Shown here in pieces: positions 1-6,084 of a stretch of 6,084 nt of DNA (positions are counted from its first letter, which is position 1; every line of letters begins with the position of its first letter). Under the pieces are notes generated by a model. That model searched no databases. It saw only the letters and a list, made by a program, of their open reading frames with translations, and was not told the DNA's origin. The position numbers were made by a program, and so were the translations under genes. Source of the DNA: Paracoccaceae bacterium. GTDB lineage: Bacteria > Pseudomonadota > Alphaproteobacteria > Rhodobacterales > Rhodobacteraceae. Location of the stretch: positions 1-6,084 of the forward strand of contig JAFIEC010000159.1 in assembly GCA_020832725.1 (NCBI GenBank). The letters are read 5' to 3'.

Positions 1-1
1 C

Positions 2-2017
2 GGGCTGCTGATGAACATGGGGTTCGGCTATGACTCGCCCGAGGGTCGCGCCCTGTGCGTTGCGCTGACGTCCATCATGACCGGCGTCGCGTATTCCACC
101 TCGGCCGTGATCGCGGCTGAGGTGGGCCCCTTCAAGGGCTACAAGCGCAACGCCGCGCATATGCTGCGGGTGATGCGCAACCACCGGCGCGCCGCCCATG
201 GTGCCACCGACGGCTATGAGGCGGTGAACGTGATGCCCGTGCCCCTCGACCATGCCAATTGCCCCGACCCGCTGCTGTCGGAGCTGGCGCGCAGCAGCTG
301 GGACGAGGCGCTGCGGTTGGGCGAGGCCCATGGCTATCGCAACGCGCAATCGACCGTGATCGCCCCCACGGGCACCATCGGCCTGGTGATGGATTGCGAC
401 ACGACCGGCATCGAGCCCGACTTTGCCCTGGTGAAGTTCAAGAAGCTGGCGGGCGGCGGCTATTTCAAGATCATCAACCAGTCGGTTCCCGCAGCTCTTG
501 CAAAGCTGGGCTATCCGCAATCCCAGATCAGCGAGATCATCGCCCATGCGGTCGGCCACGGCAGCCTCGGGCAGGCGCCCCACATCAACCACACGGCGCT
601 GATCGGGCACGGCTTTGGCCCCGAGGAGATCGCCCGGGTAGAGGCGGCGCTGCCGTCCGCCTTCGACATCCGCTTTGTCTTCAACCAATGGACCCTGGGC
701 GCGGCCTTCTGCACGGGCGTGCTGGGCATCCCCGAGGCCAAGCTGTCGGACCCGAGCTTTGACCTGCTCCGGCATCTCGGATTCAGCCGGGCGCAGATCG
801 AGGCGGCCAACGACCATGTCTGCGGAACCATGACCCTGGAGGGCGCGCCGCATCTCAAGCCGGAGCATTACAGCGTCTTCGATTGCGCCAACCCCTGCGG
901 CAAGAAAGGCACCCGCTATCTCAGCGTGGAGAGCCACATCCACATGATGGCCGCGGCCCAGAGCTTCATCTCGGGTGCGATCTCCAAGACGATCAACATG
1001 CCGGCCTCGGCCACGATCGAGGATTGCCTTGCCGCCTACGAGCTGTCGTGGTCGCTGGGCACCAAGGCCAACGCGCTCTATCGTGATGGCTCCAAACTCA
1101 GCCAGCCCCTGGCCGCAAGCCTCGTGGAAGACGACGAGGAGGCCGAGGAAATCCTTGCCAGCGGTACGCCCGCGCAAAAGGCAGAGGTTCTGGCCGAAAA
1201 GCTCGTGGAAAAGATCGTCTACAGGGAGATCCTCAAGCAGGTGCCCGCAGGCCGCTCCAAGCTTCCCCAGCGCCGCAAGGGCTATACCCAAAAGGCGATG
1301 ATCGGCGGGCACAAGGTCTATCTGCGCACCGGCGAGTACGAGGATGGCAAGCTTGGCGAGATCTTCATCGACATGCACAAGGAGGGGGCCGGTTTCCGCG
1401 CGATGATGAACAACTTCGCCATCGCGGTATCGGTCGGCCTGCAATACGGCGTGCCGCTGGAGGAATTCGTCGATGCCTTCACCTTCACCAAATTCGAGCC
1501 CGCAGGCATGGTGCAGGGCAATGACTCGATCAAGAACGCCACCTCGATCCTCGACTACATCTTCCGGGAACTGGCGATAAGCTATCTGGACCGCACCGAC
1601 CTTGCCCATGTGAAACCCCAGGGTCACAGCTTCGACGATATCGGAGAGGGCGAGGGCGGCAATGTCACCCCGGTCGGAGAGGCCGCCGCCAACCGCCTTG
1701 AAATGCTGCGCCAGATCAGCTCCACCGGCTATCTGCGCAAGCGCCTGCCCCAGGATCTCGTGGTGCTGCAGGGGGGTGTCGCCACAGCGGCCCGGGCCGA
1801 GATGCAGGTCAGCCCGGATGGCGGCGTGATCATGCAGGCCGCTGTCGGTGCCGAGATGTCCGAACCGGTCGCCGTCGCCCCCATCGACGCCCGCGCCCGG
1901 GCCCGCATGCAGGGCTACGAGGGCGAGGCCTGCGGCGAATGCGGCAACTTCACCCTGGTGCGCAATGGCACCTGCATGAAGTGCAACACCTGCGGCGCGA
2001 CCAGCGGTTGTAGCTGA
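2..2017 (+). CDS. nrdJ: Vitamin B12-dependent (class II) ribonucleotide reductase NrdJ, C-terminal part
   Basis: Reduces ribonucleotides to deoxyribonucleotides in the cytoplasm, using adenosylcobalamin to generate the active-site thiyl radical, so it works with or without oxygen. The frame is open to the left edge, so the first ATG (11) is internal. About 671 residues are visible; the family is usually near 1200, so the N-terminal half, including the finger-loop catalytic cysteine, lies outside. Visible in order: the phosphate-binding loop APTGTIG (362-382) followed by TTGIEP; DCANPCG (881-901); SKTINMP and YRDGSKLSQPL near the barrel end; an acidic linker near 1125-1160; a TSCPD domain (about 1300-1600, with HKVYLRTGEYEDG and EPAGMVQGNDSI); and a six-cysteine tail (1931-2011) arranged CxxC, CxxCxxC, C, thought to bind zinc or relay reducing equivalents. 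The linker before the tail seems shorter than in relatives I recall. The upstream promoter is outside the window. Confidence 0.96.
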   Translation, partial: GLLMNMGFGYDSPEGRALCVALTSIMTGVAYSTSAVIAAEVGPFKGYKRNAAHMLRVMRNHRRAAHGATDGYEAVNVMPVPLDHANCPDPLLSELARSSWDEALRLGEAHGYRNAQSTVIAPTGTIGLVMDCDTTGIEPDFALVKFKKLAGGGYFKIINQSVPAALAKLGYPQSQISEIIAHAVGHGSLGQAPHINHTALIGHGFGPEEIARVEAALPSAFDIRFVFNQWTLGAAFCTGVLGIPEAKLSDPSFDLLRHLGFSRAQIEAANDHVCGTMTLEGAPHLKPEHYSVFDCANPCGKKGTRYLSVESHIHMMAAAQSFISGAISKTINMPASATIEDCLAAYELSWSLGTKANALYRDGSKLSQPLAASLVEDDEEAEEILASGTPAQKAEVLAEKLVEKIVYREILKQVPAGRSKLPQRRKGYTQKAMIGGHKVYLRTGEYEDGKLGEIFIDMHKEGAGFRAMMNNFAIAVSVGLQYGVPLEEFVDAFTFTKFEPAGMVQGNDSIKNATSILDYIFRELAISYLDRTDLAHVKPQGHSFDDIGEGEGGNVTPVGEAAANRLEMLRQISSTGYLRKRLPQDLVVLQGGVATAARAEMQVSPDGGVIMQAAVGAEMSEPVAVAPIDARARARMQGYEGEACGECGNFTLVRNGTCMKCNTCGATSGCS

Positions 2018-2036
2018 GCGATCTGCCACTGACACA

Positions 2037-2067
2037 GGGCCGTGCCCCCCGGGCACGGCCCTTTCTC
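2037..2067 (+). terminator. Rho-independent terminator after nrdJ
   Basis: A perfect 11-bp GC-rich stem (left arm GGGCCGTGCCC at 2037-2047, right arm 2051-2061) with a 3-base loop begins 20 bases after the nrdJ stop codon and is followed by TTTCTC. The T tract is short and interrupted, as is common in G+C-rich alphaproteobacteria. It separates nrdJ transcription from the hydrolase gene that starts at 2127. Confidence 0.8.
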
Positions 2068-2114
2068 ATGCCCGGGGCTGACATCGCCCCCCTCCTGTGC
2101 TTGTCTGTCCGCGA

Positions 2115-2123
2115 AAGGTGAGG
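2115..2123 (+). promoter_or_regulatory. Ribosome binding site of the hydrolase gene
   Basis: The purine-rich stretch AAGGTGAGG ends three bases before the ATG at 2127, and its AAGG core lies 8 bases from that ATG. This supports ATG 2127 over the in-frame GTG codons at 2097 and 2118; the GTG at 2118 overlaps the motif itself. Confidence 0.55.
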
Positions 2124-2126
2124 CGC

Positions 2127-2951
2127 ATGGACGGGGCCGGGGAACAGCCGCTACGGCACGAGACGCAGGGAGAGGGGCTGAGGATCGCCCGCTCCACGCA
2201 TCACTTTGCCAATGCGCCCACCAAGCGGGGCGATCTGGCGCTGCGCGCCGACATCTACCGCCCCCACGAGCGGCAGGGCCCCTGGCCGCTGGTGGTGTGG
2301 GTCCATGCGGGCGGGTTCCGGGGCGGCTCCCGCACCCATCGGCGGCACCGGCTGATGGCCCATGCCCTGGCGGGAGAGGGCTATGCCTCGGCCTTCATCG
2401 ACTACCGGCTGGCGCGGCCCCGCGCGGTTCTCGCCCCCCGGACAGAGCGCGTGCTGCCAGCCCTTCTGGCCGATGCCGCCCGCGCCGGAGAGGAGATGCA
2501 CCCGACCTTCCTTGGCACCCGCCCCATGGCGGCGGTCGAGGATCTTGCGCGGTTCTTCGGCTGGCTGCAGGGCCGGGAGGCGGCGCTTGGCCTGAGCGGG
2601 GATGTTGTGCTGGGAGGCTCGTCTGCCGGTGCAATAACTGCGCTCAACGCGTTGATGTTGAACGAGGCTCTGGCGCTGGAATTGCCCCGAATACGGTCGG
2701 CGCTGATCTTGTCGGGGGGCTTTGGCTATCCGTCGCTCTGGCGTGATGGCGACACGCGCATCCTCGCCATTCACAACCCATCGGATGACCGGGTACCCTT
2801 CTCCTCGATCGACCGGGTCCGACGGCTGTCGCGGCGCAACTTCCGCCTGATCACCGCCCCCGTCCAGGAGCACGGCGCACCCATGCTGCGAAAGGGCGAA
2901 AGCCTGACACGGGGAATGCAGCGGCTGGTCGCCTTCGACAGGTCGGGCTAG
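2127..2951 (+). CDS. Alpha/beta hydrolase (esterase/lipase, Aes-like)
   Basis: A 274-residue serine hydrolase, probably a cytoplasmic carboxylesterase; the natural substrate is unknown. The fold and active site are readable. A strand LVVWVH leads into the oxyanion-hole motif HAGGF (residues 60-64), matching the HGGG-type motif of hormone-sensitive-lipase relatives, then AFIDYRLA (89-96). The nucleophile elbow is GSSAG (164-168) with Ser166 as nucleophile. The acid is Asp220 or Asp221 in HNPSDDRVPF, and His249 in QEHGAP completes the triad. The length fits a minimal single-domain enzyme, and no signal peptide or membrane helix is visible. ATG 2127 is chosen because of the ribosome binding site just upstream; a GTG at 2097 would add ten residues. 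The gene follows the nrdJ terminator, so it needs its own promoter, but no convincing -35/-10 pair was seen in 2062-2114. A same-strand transporter gene begins 51 bases downstream, suggesting a two-gene operon. Confidence 0.85.
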   Translation: MDGAGEQPLRHETQGEGLRIARSTHHFANAPTKRGDLALRADIYRPHERQGPWPLVVWVHAGGFRGGSRTHRRHRLMAHALAGEGYASAFIDYRLARPRAVLAPRTERVLPALLADAARAGEEMHPTFLGTRPMAAVEDLARFFGWLQGREAALGLSGDVVLGGSSAGAITALNALMLNEALALELPRIRSALILSGGFGYPSLWRDGDTRILAIHNPSDDRVPFSSIDRVRRLSRRNFRLITAPVQEHGAPMLRKGESLTRGMQRLVAFDRSG

Positions 2952-2992
2952 ACGCCGACAGGTGCCAGGTTCAGGCACGGGACACCAATACC

Positions 2993-2996
2993 GGAG
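2993..2996 (+). promoter_or_regulatory. Ribosome binding site of the MFS transporter gene
   Basis: GGAG lies 6 bases before the ATG at 3003 and only 3 bases before the adjoining in-frame GTG at 3000. The spacing favours ATG 3003 as the start. Confidence 0.5.
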
Positions 2997-3002
2997 CCTG
3001 TG

Positions 3003-4289
3003 ATGCGGGACCAAATCCATCCCCGGGGGATACGCGAGAATGCCGCGCAATTCTCGCACCAGCTGATCCAGGTGCTGCTGGTGGGGTTTGCCATCGGCAT
3101 GACCCGGACAGTCGTGCCAGCATTGGCGGAAACCGAATTCGGTCTGGCACAGGGCTCCTTCCTGCTTCTGACATCCTTTGTCGTTGCGTTCGGCGCGGTC
3201 AAGGCGGTGATGAATTTCGCCGCCGGTCGCTGGTCGGAACGGGTGGGGCGCAAGCGTGTCCTGCTGTGGGGGTGGCTGGTGGCGCTGCCGATCCCCGCGA
3301 TGATCTGGGCCGCGCCCGACTGGAACTGGATCGTCGCGGCGACGATCCTGCTGGGGATCAACCAGGGCCTGTGCTGGTCCATGACCCAGACATCGAAACT
3401 CGACATCACCCGCCCCGATCAGCGGGGCCTGACCATGGGCCTCAACGAATTCGCAGGCTATGTCGGTGTCGCGCTTGCCGGTGTGATCACCGCCTATGCG
3501 GCGGAGGCCCTTGGCGCCCGGCTTGGCCTGCTGCTTTTCGGCTATGGGGTTGTCTGCGCGGCGCTGGTCCTGACCCTTGTGTGGGTCAAGGACACGCTTC
3601 CCTGGGCGCAGGCCGAGACAGCGGCCCATCGCACGGCACCTCCCGCGCAGCTTCCGCGCTATCCGCAGGGCGTGTCCGAGACGCCCTCCACGGGCGAGAT
3701 CCTTGCCCTGATGAGCTGGCGCGACCGTCGCCTTGCCGCCATCAGCCAGGCGGGACTGGTGGAGAAATTCGTCGATGCGCTGGTCTGGACGGTCTTTCCC
3801 GTCGTTCTGGTCAATCGCGGTGCCAGCCTGACCGAGATGGGCTGGATCGTGGGCATCTACGGCTTTGTCTGGGGGGGCGCGCAGCTGGTGACGGGGCGGC
3901 TGTCCGACCATGTCGGGCGCTTCTGGCCGAACGTGCTGGGCATGTGGATCTGCGGCATGGGCGTGATCCTGGTGGTGCTGGGGGACGGCACGCTCTGGTG
4001 GGGTATATCCGCCGGGGTGACGGGCTTCGGCATGGCGCTGCTGTATCCGAACCTCGGCGCGGCTGTGGCCGATATCACGCCACCTGCCTGGCGCGGATCC
4101 GCCATCGGGATCTACCGGTTCTGGCGCGATCTGGGATATGCGATCGGCGCATTGGGCCTTGGCGTGGCCGCCCATATTGCCGGGGCCGCCGAAGCGGCAT
4201 TCTGGTTCGTGGGCCTGTCGATGCTGGCCTCGGGCGGGCTGTTGTATCTGTGGGGGGAGGAAACCCACCCCCGGCTCAACCCGGCCTGA
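3003..4289 (+). CDS. Major facilitator superfamily (MFS) transporter
   Basis: A 428-residue inner-membrane secondary transporter, a normal length for a 12-helix MFS protein. Hydrophobic segments fall at roughly residues 21-41, 51-71, 86-103, 108-126, 149-169, 174-195, 246-270, 280-298, 309-326, 330-350, 367-392 and 396-417, with a hydrophilic central loop at about 196-240 separating the halves. The MFS signature between helices 2 and 3 is GRWSERVGRKR (75-85), and its echo between helices 8 and 9 is GRLSDHVGR (298-306). Together they show two homologous six-helix halves. Other conserved-looking stretches are GMTRTVVPALAE near helix 1 and RGLTMGLNEFAGY entering helix 5. The substrate and direction (uptake or efflux) cannot be told; the type resembles drug/metabolite efflux-like MFS proteins. 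It lies 51 bases after the hydrolase gene in the same frame and is probably co-transcribed. It ends 36 bases from the stop of the convergent DUF4167 gene. Confidence 0.88.
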   Translation: MRDQIHPRGIRENAAQFSHQLIQVLLVGFAIGMTRTVVPALAETEFGLAQGSFLLLTSFVVAFGAVKAVMNFAAGRWSERVGRKRVLLWGWLVALPIPAMIWAAPDWNWIVAATILLGINQGLCWSMTQTSKLDITRPDQRGLTMGLNEFAGYVGVALAGVITAYAAEALGARLGLLLFGYGVVCAALVLTLVWVKDTLPWAQAETAAHRTAPPAQLPRYPQGVSETPSTGEILALMSWRDRRLAAISQAGLVEKFVDALVWTVFPVVLVNRGASLTEMGWIVGIYGFVWGGAQLVTGRLSDHVGRFWPNVLGMWICGMGVILVVLGDGTLWWGISAGVTGFGMALLYPNLGAAVADITPPAWRGSAIGIYRFWRDLGYAIGALGLGVAAHIAGAAEAAFWFVGLSMLASGGLLYLWGEETHPRLNPA

Positions 4290-4305
4290 TCGGGCCCGTC
4301 ACACG

Positions 4306-4321
4306 GCGACGAGACCGTCGC
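4306..4321. terminator. Possible weak bidirectional hairpin between convergent genes
   Basis: The arms GCGACG (4306-4311) and CGTCGC (4316-4321) enclose a 4-base loop, in the 36-base gap between the MFS stop and the DUF4167 stop. There is no T tract on either side, and an alternative ACGG/CCGT pairing competes. The position fits a shared terminator, but the structure is weak. Confidence 0.3.
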
Positions 4322-4325
4322 GCGC

Positions 4326-5099
4326 CTATTCGGCCGCGCGGCTTGTCTCGCGGGAGCGGCTGCGCGGTGCGCGGCGGCGGGGGGCGGGCTTGCTCTCGGG
4401 GGTTTCCACCAGACCGCTTTCCCCGTCGGTGCCAAGGTCGATGACCTCATCGAGAGGGCTCTCCGCGTTTTCCTGCGGTGCCGCAGGCTGCGCGCTTTCG
4501 GAGGTCTCGACGGGCGCGCTCCCTTTGGGAGCACGGCGCGTACGAGGACGCGGCGCATCGCTGGCAGGGCGGGGCGCGTCTTCGGCCTGAGGACGCGCCT
4601 CGTCGCCGCGCTCTCCGCCGTGGTTACGGTCGCGCGTGTCGCCGCGCTCTCCGCCATGGTCGCGGTCGCGCGTGTCGCTGCGCTCTCCGCCGTGGTCACG
4701 GTCGCGCGTGTCGCTGCGCTCTCCGCCATGGTCGCGGCTGCGCGTGTCGCTGCGCTCTCCGCCGTGGTCGCGGCTGCTGCTTTCGCCGCCGTCATCGCCA
4801 TCGCGCCCGGAACGACCCTGGCCCTCCTGCTCGTCGCGGCGCTCTTGCTGCTCGCGCGTGGCCTCGCCCATCATGCGCAGATAATGCTCCGCATGCTGGG
4901 CGAAATTCTCGGCCGCGACGCGGTCGCCCGACAAGGTGGCATCGCGCGACAGCGCGACATACTTGTCGATGATCTGCTGGGGCGTGCCGCGCACCTTGCC
5001 CTCTGGGCCAGAGCTGTCGAACACACGGTTTATGATGTTACCGACGCTGCGGCGGTTGTTGTTCTTGTTGCGCGAGCGGGACTTGTTGGATGGTCTCAT
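4326..5099 (-). CDS. DUF4167 domain protein with a 12-residue tandem repeat
   Basis: A 257-residue protein of unknown function, probably cytoplasmic. The N-terminus is basic and Asn-rich (MRPSNKSRSRNKNNNRR). It is followed by the alphaproteobacterial DUF4167 core at about residues 15-80, recognisable by GNIINRVFDSSGPEGKVRGT, QQIIDKYVALSRDA, and AENFAQHAEHYLRMM. After a Glu/Gln/Arg-rich helical stretch (80-95) the rest is low in hydrophobic residues and predicted disordered. It contains five tandem copies of RDHGGERSDTRD (about 110-167), a Pro/Ala/Glu-rich segment with an acidic patch near 215-228, and an Arg-rich end (RRRAPRSRSR). The basic ends and RDHGGER repeats suggest nucleic-acid or ribosome contact, which is inference. 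The ATG at 5097-5099 matches the usual family start; the ribosome binding site is weak (GGA about 7 bases upstream). It lies downstream of prmC on the same strand, after a 186-base spacer that may hold its own promoter. Confidence 0.88.
   Translation of the reverse strand: MRPSNKSRSRNKNNNRRSVGNIINRVFDSSGPEGKVRGTPQQIIDKYVALSRDATLSGDRVAAENFAQHAEHYLRMMGEATREQQERRDEQEGQGRSGRDGDDGGESSSRDHGGERSDTRSRDHGGERSDTRDRDHGGERSDTRDRDHGGERGDTRDRNHGGERGDEARPQAEDAPRPASDAPRPRTRRAPKGSAPVETSESAQPAAPQENAESPLDEVIDLGTDGESGLVETPESKPAPRRRAPRSRSRETSRAAE
4611..4790 (-). repeat. Five tandem 36-bp repeats inside the DUF4167 gene
   Basis: On the + strand CTCTCCGCC recurs at 4611, 4647, 4683, 4719 and 4755, exactly 36 bases apart. 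Units 1-4 differ from one another at two to about five positions; unit 5 matches for roughly its first 22 bases and then decays. Because 36 is a multiple of three the array stays in frame and encodes the 12-residue unit RDHGGERSDTRD, with HGGER at residues 112, 124, 136, 148 and 160. The His codon alternates CAC/CAT/CAC/CAT/CAC along the array, which hints that a 72-bp pair was duplicated. Such arrays arise by slippage or unequal recombination, so copy number may vary between strains. Confidence 0.93.
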
Positions 5100-5174
5100 G
5101 CGATCCGTCGAATGAACTTACCGGGGCCTGGCGCCGATGTGTGGGGGCCGCTTGGTACTGCGGCGGGTAAAGGC

Positions 5175-5188
5175 CGGAATCAATTCCG
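5175..5188. promoter_or_regulatory. Perfect inverted repeat in the DUF4167 gene leader
   Basis: CGGAAT, two bases (CA), then ATTCCG form a perfect 6+2+6 inverted repeat about 76 bases upstream of the DUF4167 start codon. A further half-site-like GAATTTTCC follows on the + strand (5188-5196). It could be an operator for a dimeric regulator; with a 2-base loop it is less likely to be an RNA hairpin. No regulator can be assigned. Confidence 0.35.
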
Positions 5189-5244
5189 AATTTTCCAGGC
5201 AGCTGGGGTCTGGATGCTACGATCGCAACCTGTTCCCTGCGCAC

Positions 5245-5273
5245 TGCATACCCTCCAAGGCTGCAGGAGACAA
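5245..5273 (-). promoter_or_regulatory. Weak sigma70-like promoter candidate for the DUF4167 gene
   Basis: Reading the minus strand, TTGTCT (5273-5268) and TATGCA (5250-5245) are separated by 17 bases, just after the prmC stop. The match to TTGACA/TATAAT is only partial (4 of 6 and 3 of 6). If used, it would give a leader of roughly 140 bases that contains the inverted repeat at 5175-5188. Read-through from prmC is an equally good explanation for expression of the downstream gene. Confidence 0.2.
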
Positions 5274-5285
5274 GCCCATTCGTGC

Positions 5286-6083
5286 CTAGGGTGCCGCCCT
5301 TGCGACAAGGGCGCGCGCGCGCCCGTCAAGGTCGTTGCGCGGAGGCAGCACTTCCAGACCGGCGTCGCTGATCAGCGCGGCTATGGCGGGGCCCTGACCC
5401 GGCCCGTGCTCCAGCACAATCCGGCCACCGCGCGCCAGAAGGCGTGGCGCCGCCGCCGCGATGAAGCGATAGGCCTCAAGCCCCGACGGCCCCGAAACCA
5501 GCGCGCCCCGCGGCTCCCATATACGCGGCTCCGGCTCCAGCGAGGCGACCTCTGATTCCGCCAGATAGGGGGGGTTGGACACCACCAGATCGAACCGCCC
5601 CTTCACCCCCTGAACCCAGTCGGTGCGCAGGAAGCGGGCGCGCGCGCCAATGCCGAGAGCCACCGCATTGCCACGCGCCACGGCAATCGCGGCGGCGGAA
5701 ATGTCGGTTCCAAGGCCAAGCGCGCGCGGACGCTCTGCCAGCAGCGACAGCAGGATGCAGCCCGAACCGGTGCCGATATCGAGCATGGTCTCGAAGGGTT
5801 CCTCCAGCGCCACCTCGACCAGCAGTTCGGTCTCGGGCCTCGGGTCAAGCACGTCGCGGGTAATGGCGAATTCGTGCTTCCAGAAGGCGCGCCGCCCCAC
5901 GATCTGGGATACCGGCTGGCGGGCGGCGGGCGCCGCCCCCCCCCGGGCCCGCCCCGCCACCAGCCGGGCAAACCCCTCCAGGAGCCCGGGCGAACCGGGC
6001 ATGGCCAAACCCGCCGGCCGCGAATACGTAGCGCGGCCCGCGGCAAGGGCCACCACCCCCCCCGCAAACCCCCCAGCCCCCGG
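5286..6083 (-). CDS. prmC: Peptide chain release factor N5-glutamine methyltransferase PrmC, N-terminus cut or irregular
   Basis: Transfers a methyl group from S-adenosylmethionine to the glutamine of the GGQ motif of release factors 1 and 2, which speeds translation termination; cytoplasmic. Counting from the GTG at 6056, residues 47-71 (RQPVSQIVGRRAFW to VLDPRPETE) match the start of the PrmC catalytic region. MLDIGTGSGC (91-100) is the S-adenosylmethionine-binding motif I, and NPPY (161-164, bases 5565-5576) is the glutamine-methyltransferase signature. A normal C-terminus follows, ending at the TAG at 5286-5288. From that GTG the protein is 256 residues; PrmC is usually about 275-290, so some 25-35 residues of the N-terminal helical domain are missing or beyond the edge. 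The frame is open to the right edge, so no start is certain. An insertion-like GGAAP (39-43) before ARQPVS coincides with a run of nine C. In relatives prfA usually precedes prmC and would lie off the right edge. Confidence 0.9.
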   Translation of the reverse strand, partial: PGAGGFAGGVVALAAGRATYSRPAGLAMPGSPGLLEGFARLVAGRARGGAAPAARQPVSQIVGRRAFWKHEFAITRDVLDPRPETELLVEVALEEPFETMLDIGTGSGCILLSLLAERPRALGLGTDISAAAIAVARGNAVALGIGARARFLRTDWVQGVKGRFDLVVSNPPYLAESEVASLEPEPRIWEPRGALVSGPSGLEAYRFIAAAAPRLLARGGRIVLEHGPGQGPAIAALISDAGLEVLPPRNDLDGRARALVARAAP

Positions 6084-6084
6084 C

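Larger units (their letters stand above)
5100..5285. other. Spacer between prmC and the DUF4167 gene
   Basis: These 186 bases have no convincing coding sequence and are visibly less G+C-rich than the flanking genes around 5178-5196. They hold the inverted repeat at 5175-5188 and the weak promoter candidate at 5245-5273. A small hairpin (CTCC with GGAG) just after the prmC stop is too short to call a terminator. No tRNA or known riboswitch was recognised. Confidence 0.5.

Noticed and set aside
259..762. Alternative-frame open frames inside nrdJ on both strands
   Set aside because: The nrdJ frame carries the conserved motifs throughout; the others are Arg/Pro/Gly-rich shadows of G+C-rich coding sequence.
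2962..2978. Small hairpin GTGCC/GGCAC between the hydrolase and MFS genes
   Set aside because: The stem is only 5 bp with a 7-base loop and no T tract, too weak to call a terminator between the two genes.
2151..4268. A 705-codon open frame on the minus strand opposite the hydrolase and MFS genes
   Set aside because: Both sense genes lie in the same frame and are G+C-rich, so the antisense frame stays open by codon bias. The product is rich in His, Gln, Arg and Pro with no recognisable domain, whereas the plus-strand proteins have clear motifs.
4611..4790. The regular 36-bp spacing considered as a CRISPR array
   Set aside because: The units are directly abutting with no unique spacers, and they sit in frame inside a protein gene.
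4112..4801. A minus-strand open frame encoding AESAATRAT-type repeats
   Set aside because: It is a second minus-strand reading of the same 36-bp array in a different frame from DUF4167, and it runs past the DUF4167 stop into the antisense of the MFS gene. The DUF4167 frame has a recognisable conserved domain and start.
4620..5555. A 311-codon plus-strand open frame with a repetitive Val/Ala-rich start
   Set aside because: It is the antisense of the DUF4167 repeat array, the spacer and the 3' part of prmC. The repeat length (a multiple of three) keeps all frames open across the array. Crossing three unrelated regions argues against a real gene.

Overview
The window looks like chromosomal DNA from a high-G+C alphaproteobacterium, most likely of the Rhodobacterales (Rhodobacteraceae). 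The reasons are the G+C-rich codon use, a class II (vitamin B12-dependent) ribonucleotide reductase with the long alphaproteobacterial C-terminus, and a prmC gene followed by a DUF4167 gene, a neighbourhood typical of that order. The genus cannot be named from this sequence. Five protein genes are visible, two of them cut by the window edges. No tRNA, rRNA, insertion sequence, phage gene or CRISPR array was seen.

Layout. Positions 2-2017 (+) hold the C-terminal half or more of NrdJ, the adenosylcobalamin-dependent ribonucleotide reductase, followed by a strong GC hairpin at 2037-2061 that is a good terminator. Positions 2127-2951 (+) encode an alpha/beta hydrolase of the esterase/lipase type. 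After a 51-base gap comes a 12-helix major facilitator transporter (3003-4289, +). These two probably share a transcript; their substrates cannot be read from the sequence. A short convergent gap (4290-4325) separates them from the minus-strand genes. These are a DUF4167 protein (4326-5099, -), which carries a five-copy 36-bp in-frame tandem repeat, and, upstream of it on the same strand, prmC (5286 to the right edge, -), the methyltransferase for release factors. A 186-base spacer between prmC and the DUF4167 gene holds a perfect 6+2+6 inverted repeat and a weak promoter-like pair.

How the parts relate. nrdJ (DNA precursor synthesis) and prmC (translation termination) are housekeeping genes. 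The hydrolase/transporter pair between them looks like a small accessory unit, possibly uptake or export coupled to ester hydrolysis, but that is inference. Nothing here amounts to an obviously undescribed system. The points most worth a second look are the repeat array in the DUF4167 protein, the inverted repeat in its leader, and the irregular, C-run-rich N-terminal part of prmC at the right edge.
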